Source: Acetobacter fallax
GTDB lineage: Bacteria; Pseudomonadota; Alphaproteobacteria; Acetobacterales; Acetobacteraceae
Assembly: GCF_011516735.1 (NCBI RefSeq)
Contig: NZ_WOSX01000007.1
Location: 1-64,000, forward strand
Direction: 5' to 3'
Length of the DNA: 64,000 nt
Positions 28,601-38,500 of this stretch are shown here, piece by piece. A model generated the notes under the pieces. That model was not told the origin of the DNA and searched no databases. It saw nothing but the letters and a program-made list of their open reading frames with translations. A program made the position numbers and the translations under genes. Within the stretch, counting starts at the first letter, position 1; each line of letters begins with the position of its first letter.

Positions 28601-29040
28601 AGCACCCATCCCTGCCGGAAATCGTAGCGCCGCGCCAGGGTTTCAAGCAGGGCTATCGCCTCGTCACGAAACCCGTTCGCCTGCCGCACCACCGCAAGGA
28701 GCAAAGCGGCATTGGGGCTGTCAGGCGCCATCCGATGCGCCCGTTCCAGCCAGCGAAGAGCGCCCGCCTGATCACCCTGTTTCCAGCTCTGCTGGCCCTG
28801 ATGAAAGGAGTCCTGAGCCTGCTCATCAGCCCAGCGCTTCCAGTTGGCACGGTCTGCGGATGTTATCAGCCCGGCAGGTCGCGGCGCCCCGTGCCTGCGC
28901 GATGCCGGCTCCGCGTCCGGATTTCCGGTTTCCGGCATCAGTGCCCGTGCAGCGTCTTCCGGGGACGCAGCTTTCGCGGCTCCTGCCGATCCGTTCCGCC
29001 TCCGGGTCGGCTTGTCCGGCCGTCCTCTAGCCAATGACAC
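25603..29040 (-). CDS. Large multidomain glycosyltransferase: TPR, GT2 and GT4 domains
   Basis: The 1145-residue protein begins with a basic, disordered N-terminus, then TPR-like helices at about residues 85-190 (ALRWLERAHRMAPDSPNAALL), a beta-rich linker of about 200 residues, and a GT2 (GT-A) domain at about 430-700. The GT2 part shows VPVFRDVRRTQSCLESLL, IVDDASPD, HRNPRNLGFSASVN and the DXD-like LLNSDTLVAEGWL. From about 755 a GT4-like domain follows (VTHDYGGGVERVV, VIGAIGKEKGYDVLL, IPSVWPETWCLALG). Such fusions build or decorate surface polysaccharides or glycoproteins with two different linkages. The GTG start at 29040 overlaps the end of the upstream Sel1 gene by 14 bases, so translation is likely coupled. 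Confidence 0.85.
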   Translation of the reverse strand: MSLARGRPDKPTRRRNGSAGAAKAASPEDAARALMPETGNPDAEPASRRHGAPRPAGLITSADRANWKRWADEQAQDSFHQGQQSWKQGDQAGALRWLERAHRMAPDSPNAALLLAVVRQANGFRDEAIALLETLARRYDFRQGWVLLTAALLSAGRAGEAVNTLSEALSRHACDDDLACLADRVTVAAGLPGWCGIDDRGAVRLGGEELARLSPAPARRRGASGADRKLPDSLSLEIDGVVCETGVFADGFLWPFGTETGSPWVGSDIVAVFSDGRPLPGSPLRPAIAMRTEGVVQSGPDGLTGWVWHPNNPERPPVIRVVCVTTGEDLFSRTADEFSRDVSSDIPVARFRAISIPWSELPDGPVHVLNEAGDDLAGSPLDPGLERRAALWAAKQACFASMRSEPSSDLPPPFLPVPVTTAPCSGPVVSAHFAGGTRPGIMVIVPVFRDVRRTQSCLESLLATLPAEDADSFADVRIFIVDDASPDADMPAMLETVAQDARVTVHRNPRNLGFSASVNVGLRAAFAKPARSRRLKGGGGCDVILLNSDTLVAEGWLEELQAVAWSDAAIGTVTPLSNDATIMSYPDLAGNDVPTMAQTKRTMRLARTANGGTATDVPTAHGFCMYIRQDCLAQTGVLRADLFAQGYGEENDFSLRARCLGWRNVAAPGAYVAHVGSVSFGATRDALLTRNLALLNRLHPGYDGLIGAYVAADPLFEARRRIDLLRWRRGWTTEMPSERSGSDRKNPGRTKVYPKHSVILVTHDYGGGVERVVMERARGLRDSGIRPVFIRPVEGGCRIDGWRRPERNKSGSRDTKLPDSASGFYPNLRFRLPDEWPMLLRLLTADPVLHIEWHHASGHHMAMRELAQAIGVPYDVYVHDYIWFCPRISLMGIAGRYCGEPDVAGCEECVTTLGRNVDDDLPVADYILRSARELKSARSVVTPSGDAAKRMERHFPGLTFRVEQPEDDCPDQDLTHFGYGATGAEPVCVRPVMAPCHDRVRICVIGAIGKEKGYDVLLAAARNAREKALSLDYIVVGHTPDDQALMETGHVYVTGAYKEEEAVALIRAQHADYGLIPSVWPETWCLALGVAWRAGLRVAAFDIGAVADRIRATERGTILPLGISAARLNVILISLCQRPGMTPAR

Positions 29041-30837
29041 GCTCAGGAGACGTCACGACAGACTCCGCACTCTTCTCCTGTTCGTTCTCACCGGCGGAGG
29101 CACTGTTGCGACTTAGCTGAGAGAGTTCGACGCTGGCCTGAGCGATGCCCTGTGCTTCTGCTTTCTGATACCACCGGCGTCCGGCTTCGATATCGGTGTG
29201 CCCGGCAAGACCCCGCGTAAGGTAGCGCCCCATCATCAGCTGCGCCGCCGCATGGCCATGACTCGCAGCCCGACCAAACCATTCAGAAGCACGCTCGCGA
29301 TTCTCAGGAATGTCGTGGCCACCACCCAGCATGGCACCAAGCGCGAACATGGCAGGAACATTGCCCCGCGCCGCTGCCTGCTCAAACATCCGGGCCGCTT
29401 CCGTATGATTGCGCAGGCCACCGCGACCCGAGAGCAGAAGCTGTCCGTAGAGCAGTTCGGCGTCCACCATTCCCGCTTCCGCCGCCTTGCGAATCCAGTC
29501 CCGGCCTTCTTCGTCACGGTCCGCGCCAACACGTCCCTCAAGAAGCATGCGACCATACCAGTACTGCGCATTGACGACGCCTTCCGCCGCCTTGCGCATC
29601 CAGATCGCCGCCTGCTCCTCGTCCCGTTCCGCCCCTACCCCTTCGGCCAGACAGACACCAAAGTTGAACGCGGCAACCAGATCCCCGCTGCGGGCCGCTT
29701 TTTCATACTGTTCCCTCATCGCAAGACGGTCTGTTTCCAGGCCGCCCTTCAGCAGGATGAGATTCGCCAGATCCGCCGTGCCCGCCGCATCGCCATGCTC
29801 CGATGCGACCCTGAACCAGTGCGCCGCCTGTTCGGCATTACGTTCAACACCCGACCCGGTCAGATAAAGCATACCCAGCGCCCGCGCGGCCCCGGCACGA
29901 CCACCCTCGGCGGCAAGCCGGTACCAGTTGGCGGACTCAAGATAGTTCGGCACCATATCGTCGGTGCGGGCGTGGATATCACCAAGCAGCGCGGCAGCCT
30001 CAAAGTCGCCGGCAAGAGCCGCCTTGCGCAGCCAGGTCTCGCCACGAACCGGGTCACGCCCGATGCCGCGCCCCTCAACCAGCGCCAGACCATACCGTGC
30101 CTGGCCAGAGCGAATATTGTGTTCAGCAGCCTTGCCATAATACGTCGTCGCAAGCGCGATATCCTGAGGAACCCCGGCGCCGCGCTCATAAATGATGCCC
30201 ATCAGATAAAGGGCGGACCCGACATTTCCCTCCGCCGCAATCCGCAGATGATGGATCGCGCGGGCCTGTTCTTCCCCGGTAGTCGCTGAATTGAGCGCCG
30301 CCAGGCCCAGACCGAGATGGCCCTGCGCGCAGCCAGCCTCCGCCGCCCGTTCGTACCAGACAAGCGCTTCCTCGGGGTTTCTGACGTCATCAGGCCCGAC
30401 ACTGAGAACATACCCATACAGGGCCTGAGCATCCGCGGAGCTATTCTGAGCGGCGAGCAGGCCCAGTGCGCCGCCTTCTGATAATTCGCTTCGCCGGTGA
30501 CATTCTGCGCCACATCGGACAGCACGAAATCATCACTCTCGGCGGCAGCCGGAAGCCCGACCAGGTAAAGCGTGGCCAGCACGAAACGGGCTTCATTCCA
30601 GCCAGCCTGCGCCGCCCGGCGTGTCCACCGCGCCCCTTCGACAAGATCCCGCGGAACACCCGTCCCATCAAGGTAAAGGCGACCAAGCCGGAACTGCGCC
30701 TCCGGCAGTCCGCTCTGAGCCGCCGCGCTGATTTCCGCGAACGCCTCAGTAAAATCTTCGTCTTTAAGCAGGCGAAGACCGTGTTCCAGTCTTGCCTGCG
30801 GTGACCGGCGTGCGATCAGACGTGAAAACAGACCCAA
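29027..30837 (-). pseudogene. Sel1-like repeat protein with an apparent 1-base frameshift
   Basis: This region encodes a string of about 36-residue Sel1 repeats (for example AQFRLGRLYLDGTGV, AQYWYGRMLLEGRVG, AAQLMMGRYLTRG), helical hairpins that form a solenoid for protein binding. The N-terminal part reads in one frame to NYQKAAHWA; the homologous continuation (LLAAQNSSADAQALYGY) is in another frame that is open to 29027. One missing base near 30465 explains this. The likely start is TTG at 30837, 8 bases after AGGGAGG, which would give a protein of about 600 residues if intact. No signal peptide is seen. Either the gene is broken, or the base was missed in sequencing, or the downstream 391-residue part is made alone from about 30202. 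Confidence 0.75.
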
Positions 30838-30953
30838 GATGATCCTCCCTGGCCAGTCACAGGATAACGCCTGTGGACGGTAAGCTGGACCATGCACAGC
30901 CAGCCAGCCTGATAGTCAGCGCGTCCGATCAGGTCTGGACGCAGTGTTTCCTT

Positions 30954-32420
30954 TTACGGCTCCCTCATGCCGTCGGTGACAAGAGGCATGATGCTGTTCA
31001 GCATGAACTGCATGATCGTCCGCTTGCCCACCTGAATATCCGCAGTCACAGGCATACCCGGTTGCGGATGGAAGAAAGGTGGCACGCCATGCAGGGTATA
31101 CCGGTCAACCCGCAGCCTGACGCGATAGAACGTGCCGTCTCCCGTCGGACTGGTCTGTTCCGGAGATTGCCCGGCCGGCGCGCCCGCCGCCGATGAGGGC
31201 TTCCCCTGGGCGCCAAACGAATCCGCGCTGATTTCGCGAACAGTCGCTTCCGCGCCGCCATACTGAGAATAAGGGAACGTCGCGAATTTCAGCAGGGCCT
31301 TATCGCCAAGTCTGACAAAGCCGGCATCCGCGCCCCGAAGGCTCGCCTCAACCTCAAGCCCGCTGCCAACCGGGACAAGCGTCATCAGCTCGCTGCCCGT
31401 CGTGATGACAGAGCCTGTCGACAGCTTGGCAATCGTCAGCACAATCGCGTCCTCGCCCGTTTTGAGCATGGTCATGCTCTTGCGGAGCTTTGCCTTCTGA
31501 TAACTGCTCTGAGCCTCGGACTGCCGGCGCTGCGCTTCACTGAGATCGTGATAAATCTGCGCTTTCCAGGTCTCGATATACCCCTGACGCTCAGCCGCCA
31601 GCGCCCGCAGCTTGCTCCGGCTGGATGCCGCCTGCTGCTGGGCAGATATCTCAGAGCGCTCCACTTCCATCAGATCGTTCTGCGCACCCAGGGTCGACAG
31701 ACGGCTGCCAACCTGATCGGCCTGCAAACGCATCCGCATGTTATGGACATCCTTCGCGACCTTGGCGCGCGCGGCATACATGGCGGCGTTCGCCTCATAT
31801 CCCTGCAGGTCACTGGTCTGCGCCCCGATCTGCTCCTGATAACCGCTGATTTTTGCGTCAAATTCCGCCTTGCGGCGCAAAAATGTCGCCGCCTGCTGAA
31901 CCGAGGCCGGATCGGTCTCGTCCGGCGTATAATCCCGGCCCTGCGCTTCCGCCATCAGGCGGTCGACTTCCGCGCCGTAGCTCTGCGAGAGAGTCAGCAT
32001 GTTGCTGATGTCGGCATCGTTGATCGTCGGATCGAGATGCGCGAGCACCTGCCCTTTATGAACAAAATCACCTTCGTGAACGTCGATGCTCCGGATCAGC
32101 GACGTCTCAAGCGGCTGCACAACGAGCGTCTGCTGGGTCGAGACAATTTTGCCAGGCGTGGACACAACCCGGTCCAGCGGAAACACAGCCATCACGACAA
32201 CACTCGCCGTGGTCAGAGCCCCGATCAGCCAGACAATATACTGAGCCGCCGGCGTCGGCGGCAGGTTGACGAGCGCGGCGCTGGGAGAATGAAATTCAAG
32301 CAGCGCAGGCGGCAGATCACCCGGCGCAAAAGGATCACCCGCCTGGGGCAGAAAGTCCCTGGGCTTCTGAGTCTCATCGTTTTCGCCGCCGTCGGCCGGC
32401 ACAACATCCTGTGCGGTCAT
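30954..32420 (-). CDS. HlyD-family membrane fusion protein of a type I secretion system
   Basis: The 488-residue adaptor has an N-terminal cytosolic segment of about 60 residues, one membrane helix (YIVWLIGALTTASVVVMAVF) near 65-85, a lipoyl-like half (LVVQPLETSLIRSIDVHEGD), a long coiled-coil hairpin at about 130-310 rich in Ala, Gln, Glu and Arg, the second lipoyl half, and a C-terminal periplasmic beta domain ending GMPVTADIQVGKRTIMQF, the HlyD signature region. It would link the inner-membrane ABC exporter to a TolC-type outer-membrane channel, which is not encoded in this window. Its start is 2 bases after the stop of the ABC exporter gene, a tight operon. Confidence 0.9.
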   Translation of the reverse strand: MTAQDVVPADGGENDETQKPRDFLPQAGDPFAPGDLPPALLEFHSPSAALVNLPPTPAAQYIVWLIGALTTASVVVMAVFPLDRVVSTPGKIVSTQQTLVVQPLETSLIRSIDVHEGDFVHKGQVLAHLDPTINDADISNMLTLSQSYGAEVDRLMAEAQGRDYTPDETDPASVQQAATFLRRKAEFDAKISGYQEQIGAQTSDLQGYEANAAMYAARAKVAKDVHNMRMRLQADQVGSRLSTLGAQNDLMEVERSEISAQQQAASSRSKLRALAAERQGYIETWKAQIYHDLSEAQRRQSEAQSSYQKAKLRKSMTMLKTGEDAIVLTIAKLSTGSVITTGSELMTLVPVGSGLEVEASLRGADAGFVRLGDKALLKFATFPYSQYGGAEATVREISADSFGAQGKPSSAAGAPAGQSPEQTSPTGDGTFYRVRLRVDRYTLHGVPPFFHPQPGMPVTADIQVGKRTIMQFMLNSIMPLVTDGMREP

Positions 32421-32422
32421 GG

Positions 32423-34738
32423 TCAGTCTCCCTCAGCGATCAGCGGTGCGGCCTCATCATTCCGGGCGCTCCGGCTGCTCGTGTGCCGGTTCTGCTGCAT
32501 CCACAGTGTACGATAGATAGAGCAGCGTTCAAGCAGCACTTCATGCGGACCAATATCCGCGACTTCCCCGCGTTCCATCACCAGAATCTGGTCGCAGTTC
32601 ACCAGAGAGGACAGGCGATGAGACACGATGACCATCGTGCGACCCTTGCCGATGCGTTCAAGGTTCGCATTGACCAGCGCTTCACTCTCCGGATCAAGAG
32701 CCGATGTCGCTTCGTCCAGAATCATCAGTTTGGGATCGGAAATCACCGCACGGGCAATCGCAAGACGTTGCCTCTGGCCACCCGAGATGTTCGTCGAACC
32801 CTCTTCAATCCACGTCTCATACCCGGCAGGCATCCGCTCGATAAACTCTTCCGCACCCGCCAGACGCGCGGCCCTTACGACATCATCAATCGTCAGACCC
32901 GGCCGGCCAGCGGTAATGTTGTCACGGATCGTGCCGCGAAACAGGAAGTTGTCCTGAAGCACCACGCCAAAAGACCGGCGAAGATGCGTCAGATTGATCT
33001 CACGAAGATCAACGCCATCCAGCTTCAGATATCCCGTGTAAGACCGGCTGACACCCTGAAGCAGACGCGTGACAGTCGATTTACCAGACCCCGAACGGCC
33101 CACCAGACCAAGCATCGTGCCGGCGGGAATTTCGAAACAGACATCGTTGAGCGCCTTGGTGGTGCTCCCCGGATAAGAAAAATTCACATCAATGAACGAC
33201 AGCGCGCCCTTGATACGCGGACGCATGCCCGTCGTCAGCGCCTTCGTCTCAGTGGGCTGGTTCAGCACGGAACCGGCCTCACCCAGAGACGTCGTCACCT
33301 CGTTCATGTCATCAAGCAGCTTGGCAAGATTGGTCAGCGGCGACGCAACACGGCTGCCAAGCATCATGAAAGCAACCAGCGCGCCAACACCCACGCTGCT
33401 CGCATTGGTCAGCACGAGATAAGCACCCACAAGAATAATGCCGCGGTTAATGAACATCTCAAGCGGCATAGTCAGCGTCATCGGCCAGTTCGACATGCGC
33501 CCGACAGCCAGTTTCCACCGGACAACATCCGCCGTCCGCACATCCCATTCCTGCTTGCGCGCAGGCTCAAGCGCCAGCGTCTTGATCGTCCGGATGCCGG
33601 CCACCGTTTCATACATGACCGACGAGCGCTCCATGTCAGCCCGCACCAGCTTGCCGTAAATGCGCCCCATCGGCCCCATGAAGACCACGATGATCAGACC
33701 GATCACACCGGATGCCGCAACCGTCATCCACGCAAGGGTGGAACTGAGATAGAAAAGGAACGGCAGAATAACCACCAGCGTGAACAGGTCGAGAAATGTC
33801 GACATGAGCCGGCCGGTCATGAAGTCACGCACCTTATAAATCGCCATCACCCGTCCAATGACGTCACCGGTCTGCTGGCGCTCGAAATATTCAAGCGGAA
33901 GCGCCAGAAGACGGCTGAAAAGATGCAGCGAAATGCGTGTGTCGATGCGCGTCGTCAGGATAAGCGTGAGTTCCCGGCGTCCGTACGTCAGCAGAATTTC
34001 ATAAAAAGACAGGACCAGAACAATCGCCACAATGGAGACAAGCGTCGCCATGGAACGGTTGTTCACCACGCGATCGATCACCTGCATGACGATCAGCGGC
34101 GGGAAAATCTGCAGGATACTGAGAGTCATCGAGGAGATGGCGATGTCGCGCAGAGATTTCTTCTCGCGCAGCACCATCTTGGCAAGCCAGGACACATTGA
34201 TCGGAGCATCCGCCTCGCTCTGATCCCGACGGCGCTTCACCAGAAGGATGTCGCCGGTCCAGACCTGCGACAGCCGCATCTCATCGACGGGAACAGGTGG
34301 CTGCCCCTCATCAGACAGAGGATCGCGCAGCCACACGACACCCCGTTCAGCATCGGCGTTGACCATGAGCGCCGCCGAACCGTCACGGAACATCAGCACG
34401 ATCGGCGGCGAATTGCTCATCCTGACGAGATAACGCCACTTGATGCGCATCGCCTTCGCGACCGCGCCCTGATCGTTGAGCCAGCGCGTCAGCGTGGCAG
34501 GTGAAGGAACAGTCTCTCCCGGTTCCGCCGCAAAATCGCGAATGTCGAGTTCAAGGCCATGAAAATGAGCTACTGCAATGACAGCCCGCAGCCGGATCAT
34601 AACCGGAGAGGGGCGTTCCGTCTGGCCTGGTGATGAGCCGGTGACACTTCCCCCCGATGTCTCACGGGAAGGCCCGTTCGGGCCGGAAGCGCCAGGCGCG
34701 TGATCGGCTGGATCCACAGATCGTCCTCTACAAAACAT
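32423..34738 (-). CDS. HlyB-like type I secretion ABC exporter with a degenerate C39 domain
   Basis: The 771-residue protein combines a C39-peptidase-like domain (about residues 45-160), six membrane helices (about 190-480) and an ABC ATPase. The ATPase shows Walker A GRSGSGKST at 547-555, the signature ISGGQRQRLAIARA, Walker B LMILDEATSALD and the H-loop VSHRL. The C39-like domain has no catalytic cysteine in its first helix (RLRAVIAVAHFHGLELD), as in HlyB, so it should recognise an unprocessed C-terminally signalled cargo rather than cut a double-glycine leader. The first 45 residues are Pro/Ser/Gly-rich and uncertain; a start at about residue 47 is possible. It heads the operon with hlyD. 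Confidence 0.9.
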   Translation of the reverse strand: MFCRGRSVDPADHAPGASGPNGPSRETSGGSVTGSSPGQTERPSPVMIRLRAVIAVAHFHGLELDIRDFAAEPGETVPSPATLTRWLNDQGAVAKAMRIKWRYLVRMSNSPPIVLMFRDGSAALMVNADAERGVVWLRDPLSDEGQPPVPVDEMRLSQVWTGDILLVKRRRDQSEADAPINVSWLAKMVLREKKSLRDIAISSMTLSILQIFPPLIVMQVIDRVVNNRSMATLVSIVAIVLVLSFYEILLTYGRRELTLILTTRIDTRISLHLFSRLLALPLEYFERQQTGDVIGRVMAIYKVRDFMTGRLMSTFLDLFTLVVILPFLFYLSSTLAWMTVAASGVIGLIIVVFMGPMGRIYGKLVRADMERSSVMYETVAGIRTIKTLALEPARKQEWDVRTADVVRWKLAVGRMSNWPMTLTMPLEMFINRGIILVGAYLVLTNASSVGVGALVAFMMLGSRVASPLTNLAKLLDDMNEVTTSLGEAGSVLNQPTETKALTTGMRPRIKGALSFIDVNFSYPGSTTKALNDVCFEIPAGTMLGLVGRSGSGKSTVTRLLQGVSRSYTGYLKLDGVDLREINLTHLRRSFGVVLQDNFLFRGTIRDNITAGRPGLTIDDVVRAARLAGAEEFIERMPAGYETWIEEGSTNISGGQRQRLAIARAVISDPKLMILDEATSALDPESEALVNANLERIGKGRTMVIVSHRLSSLVNCDQILVMERGEVADIGPHEVLLERCSIYRTLWMQQNRHTSSRSARNDEAAPLIAEGD

Positions 34739-34924
34739 GCCCGCGTCTCACCCCGGGGGCAAAACGCTGAAAGGCCTCTACCACACAAACCACGAGGTCG
34801 CTGCCTCTGAATTCATCGTGACGTTATTGCGTTTCTTGCGACAATTGCGCCAGTCTTCAAGCCCGGATGTCAGCTGCGTTTCACAACTCCACCAGCGTCT
34901 TATATGAAGAAGAATGATTTTTCG

Positions 34925-35398
34925 TTACTCTGCGGCCTGAATATTGAACAGGCCGCCCGTAATGGCATCCGCTTCGAGCAACGCGGAAACCCGCGCCATT
35001 CCGTCAGAAAAAACAGCAACCGCAACACGACGGAAAAAAGCACACTCTCCCCGCGCCCGCGCCTGAAACAACGCCAGCAACTGCGATGTCAGCGGCTCGC
35101 GCCACACACAGCAGGGACATGACCGCCCGTGTGACAGCCCGGCAGGCGCAGGCCCGCGTCCTGAAAGACCTGACCCCCGAAAACCGGAACCCTGAAAACC
35201 GTCCGCCATCCCCTCGGCCCGAAAGCCCGATCCGCCCGACTCAGCCCGAACCGTCACAAGCCATCCGTCACCCGATCCGTCCAGTCCCTGCGTCGTCGCA
35301 TCAAGGAGCAGAGATTCCCGTTTCGTCCCGCCCGGCCAGGCAGCCAGCCGGCCGGGAGTCGCCACGATAAGCGGGATTTTATGCGAGTCTGTCGCCAT
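34925..35398 (-). CDS. Small CPCC-motif protein of unknown function beside metH
   Basis: The frame encodes 157 residues from the ATG at 35398 (MATDSHKIPLIVATPGRLAA). It has an N-terminal beta-rich part, a low-complexity Gly/Ser/Phe/Arg stretch in the middle, and a C-terminal half with SCPCCVWREPL, then LLALFQARARGE and FFRRVAVAVF. The CxCC followed by R-x-x-L, a helix and a hydrophobic strand resembles the metal-binding segment of COG0523 GTPases, but the GTPase motifs are absent. It may be a degenerate or single-domain relative. The start has only a weak ribosome site. It is divergent from metH with about 130 bases between the starts. I do not recognise the gene with confidence. Confidence 0.55.
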   Translation of the reverse strand: MATDSHKIPLIVATPGRLAAWPGGTKRESLLLDATTQGLDGSGDGWLVTVRAESGGSGFRAEGMADGFQGSGFRGSGLSGRGPAPAGLSHGRSCPCCVWREPLTSQLLALFQARARGECAFFRRVAVAVFSDGMARVSALLEADAITGGLFNIQAAE

Positions 35399-35530
35399 AA
35401 GGCGCCCTGTTCTTCCTCTGTCACCCGAAGTATTCTGGACAGCCGCCACGCCCTCTGTGATAACCGCCGTCCTCCCATGCGCCCCATGCGGAGCCCATCC
35501 CGTTCTTCCCCAATTCCGGTGCACAGGCAA

Positions 35531-38500
35531 ATGACCTCGGCCAGATCCCCACGCCCCCCCCTCCTCGAAGCCCTCCGCGAACAGGTCCTCCTCTGCGACG
35601 GCGGCATGGGCTCACGCGTCCAGGTTCTCGACCTCGACACCGAGCGGGACTATCGGGGCCAGGAAAACTGCACCGAAATCCTCAACCTCTCGCGCCCCGA
35701 ACTCATAAGAGAGATCCACCGTGGCTATTTCGAGGCCGGGGCCGACATGGTCGAAACCAACAGCTTCGGCGGCTCGCCCCTCACCCTCTCCGAATTCGGC
35801 CTCCAGGATCAGGCCCGCGAAATCAACCGCATCGCCGCAACCCTGGCGCGTGAAGCCGCCGACAGCTTCGATGACGACCGCCACCGTTACGTCATCGGCT
35901 CCGTCGGCCCCGGCACCAAACTGCCCTCCCTGGGCAATATCGACTACGACACGCTCGAAGCAGGCCTCGCCGAGCAGGGCAGGGGCCTGATCGAGGGCGG
36001 CGTCGACGCCATCCTCATCGAAACCTGCCAGGACACGCTTCAGATCAAAGCCGCCGTTAACGGCATGAAAATCGCCCGCGCCGAACTCGGCACGAAAACA
36101 CCCATCTTCGTCCAGGTCACCGTCGAAACCACCGGAACCCTCCTCGTCGGCCCCGATATCGCCGCCGCCGCCACCGTCATCCACAGCCTTGATGTAGACC
36201 TGATGGGCCTCAACTGCGCCACAGGTCCGCAGGAAATGGCCGAACACGTCCGCTGGCTCGCTGAAAACTGGCCCGGACTGCTCTCCGTTCAGCCCAACGC
36301 AGGTCTGCCCGAACTCGTCAACGGCGAAACCTACTATCCTCTCAGCCCGGACGAAATGGCCAGCTGGGTCGAACGCTTCATCGTCGAAGACGGCCTGAAC
36401 ATCGTCGGCGGCTGCTGCGGCACCTCCACTCCCCATATCGCCGCCCTCGACGCCATGCTCCGCCGCCGTGCCCCGGACGGAAAACACCGCCCCGCGCCCG
36501 TAAAACGCAACCCGACCTGGGTCCCCTCCGTCGCCAGCCTCTACAGCCAGACCCCGCTGCGCCAGGAAAACGCGTACTTCTCTATAGGAGAGCGCTGCAA
36601 CGCCAACGGCTCGAAGAAATGGCGCGAACTCCAGGAAGCAAACGACTGGGACGGATGCGTCGCCATCGGCCGCGAACAGGCCGCCGAAGGTTCCAACGCG
36701 CTCGATATCTGCACCGCCTTCGTCGGTCGCAACGAAATCGCCGAAATGGACGAGGTCATCCGCCGCTTCACCTCCTCGGTAAACGCCCCGCTGGTCATCG
36801 ATTCCACCGAAACGCCCGTCATCGAATCCGCCCTGAAACTCCATGGCGGCAAACCGATCATCAACTCGATCAACTTCGAGGACGGCGAACACATCGCGCA
36901 TGAGCGCATGAAACTCGCGCGTAAATTCGGCGCCGCCGTCGTGGCACTCACCATCGACGAAGTCGGGATGGCCAAAACCCCGGAAGACAAACTCCGGATT
37001 GCCTCCCGCCTCGTCGAGTTCGCCTGCACACAATACGGTCTGCCGCAGTCCGATCTGATGATCGACCCGCTGACCTTCACCATCGCCACAGGCGTCGAAG
37101 ACGACCGCAAACTCGGCGAATGGACGCTCGAAGGCATCCGCCTCATCCGCGAGCGCTTCCCTGACATCCAGATCGTGCTCGGCCTGTCGAACATCTCCTT
37201 CGGCCTGAACCCCGCCGCCCGCGCCGTGCTCAACTCCGTCTTCCTCGATCACGCCGTCAAAGCCGGCATGACCGGCGCCATCGTCCACGTCTCGAAAATC
37301 CGCCCGCTTCACCTCATCGCCGAGGAAGAAGTCCGGGTCGCCGAAGATCTCATCTTCGACCGCAGAACTGAAGACTACGATCCCCTCCAGCGCCTGCTCG
37401 AACTTTTCGCCGGTCGTAAAGCCGCCGATGTCGCCAAAAAAGCCAGAGCCGAAACCGCTCCCGAGCGCCTCAAAGACCGCATCGTCGACGGCGACCGCAA
37501 AGGCCTGGAAGCCGATCTCGAAGAGGCCATGCAGACCATGCCGCCGCTCGACATCATCAACACCGTCCTGCTCGACGGGATGAAAGTCGTCGGCGAACTC
37601 TTCGGCTCCGGTAAAATGCAGCTCCCCTTCGTGCTGCAATCCGCCGAAACCATGAAAACCGCCGTCGCCTGGCTCGAACCGCATATGGAACGGAAAGAGG
37701 GCCAGGCGCGCGGCACACTCGTGCTGGCCACGGTCAAAGGCGACGTGCACGATATCGGCAAGAACCTCGTCGATATCATCCTCACCAATAACGGCTACCG
37801 CGTCATCAATCTCGGCATCAAAATCCCCGTCGCCGACATGATCGAAGCCGCCCGCACCCACAAGGCGGACGCTATCGGCATGTCCGGCCTTCTCGTGAAA
37901 TCCACTGTCGTCATGAGAGAGAATCTCCAGGAGATCAGCAGGCAGGGCCTGGACCTGCCCGTCATTCTCGGCGGCGCGGCCCTGACCCGCAACTATGTCG
38001 AGGAAGATTGCGTCACCTCCTACGCGCCGACCGGTCGCGTCGTCTACGCCCGTGACGCCTTCGACGGCCTGACCCTCATGGACCACGTCGTTCAGAACAA
38101 ATTCGACGATTACTGCGCCGCCATCGCCAAACGCCGCGAAGGCAAAGCCAGCCGCAACACCCCGCGCACCCCGGAGGTCGCCGAAGAGCGCGGCTTCGGC
38201 CCCGTCGATGTCGCCGCTGCGCAAAAGCGCCGCCACCGTCTGACAAAAGACGAACCCGTCATCACGCCTCCCTTCTGGGGACCGCGTATGATCGAGACCG
38301 ACACAAACGCCGTCCTGCCGTTCCTGAACAAACGCTCGCTCTATCAGTTCCAGTGGGGCTTCAAAAAACAGGGCCGCTCCCTTGATGATTTTCTGACATG
38401 GGCCGATCAGGAACTCCGTCCGGTACTGCGCCGCATGCTCGGGCTCGCCGAGGCCGATAGCATCCTCACCCCCCGCGCCTCCTACGGCTACTGGAAAGCC

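Noticed and set aside
32411-34504. Plus-strand open frame of about 700 codons across the HlyB gene
   Set aside because: It is antisense to a clear ABC exporter and has an Arg/His-rich composition typical of shadow frames.
35399-35530. Cobalamin riboswitch before metH
   Set aside because: The leader is too short and no B12-box-like segment was seen.
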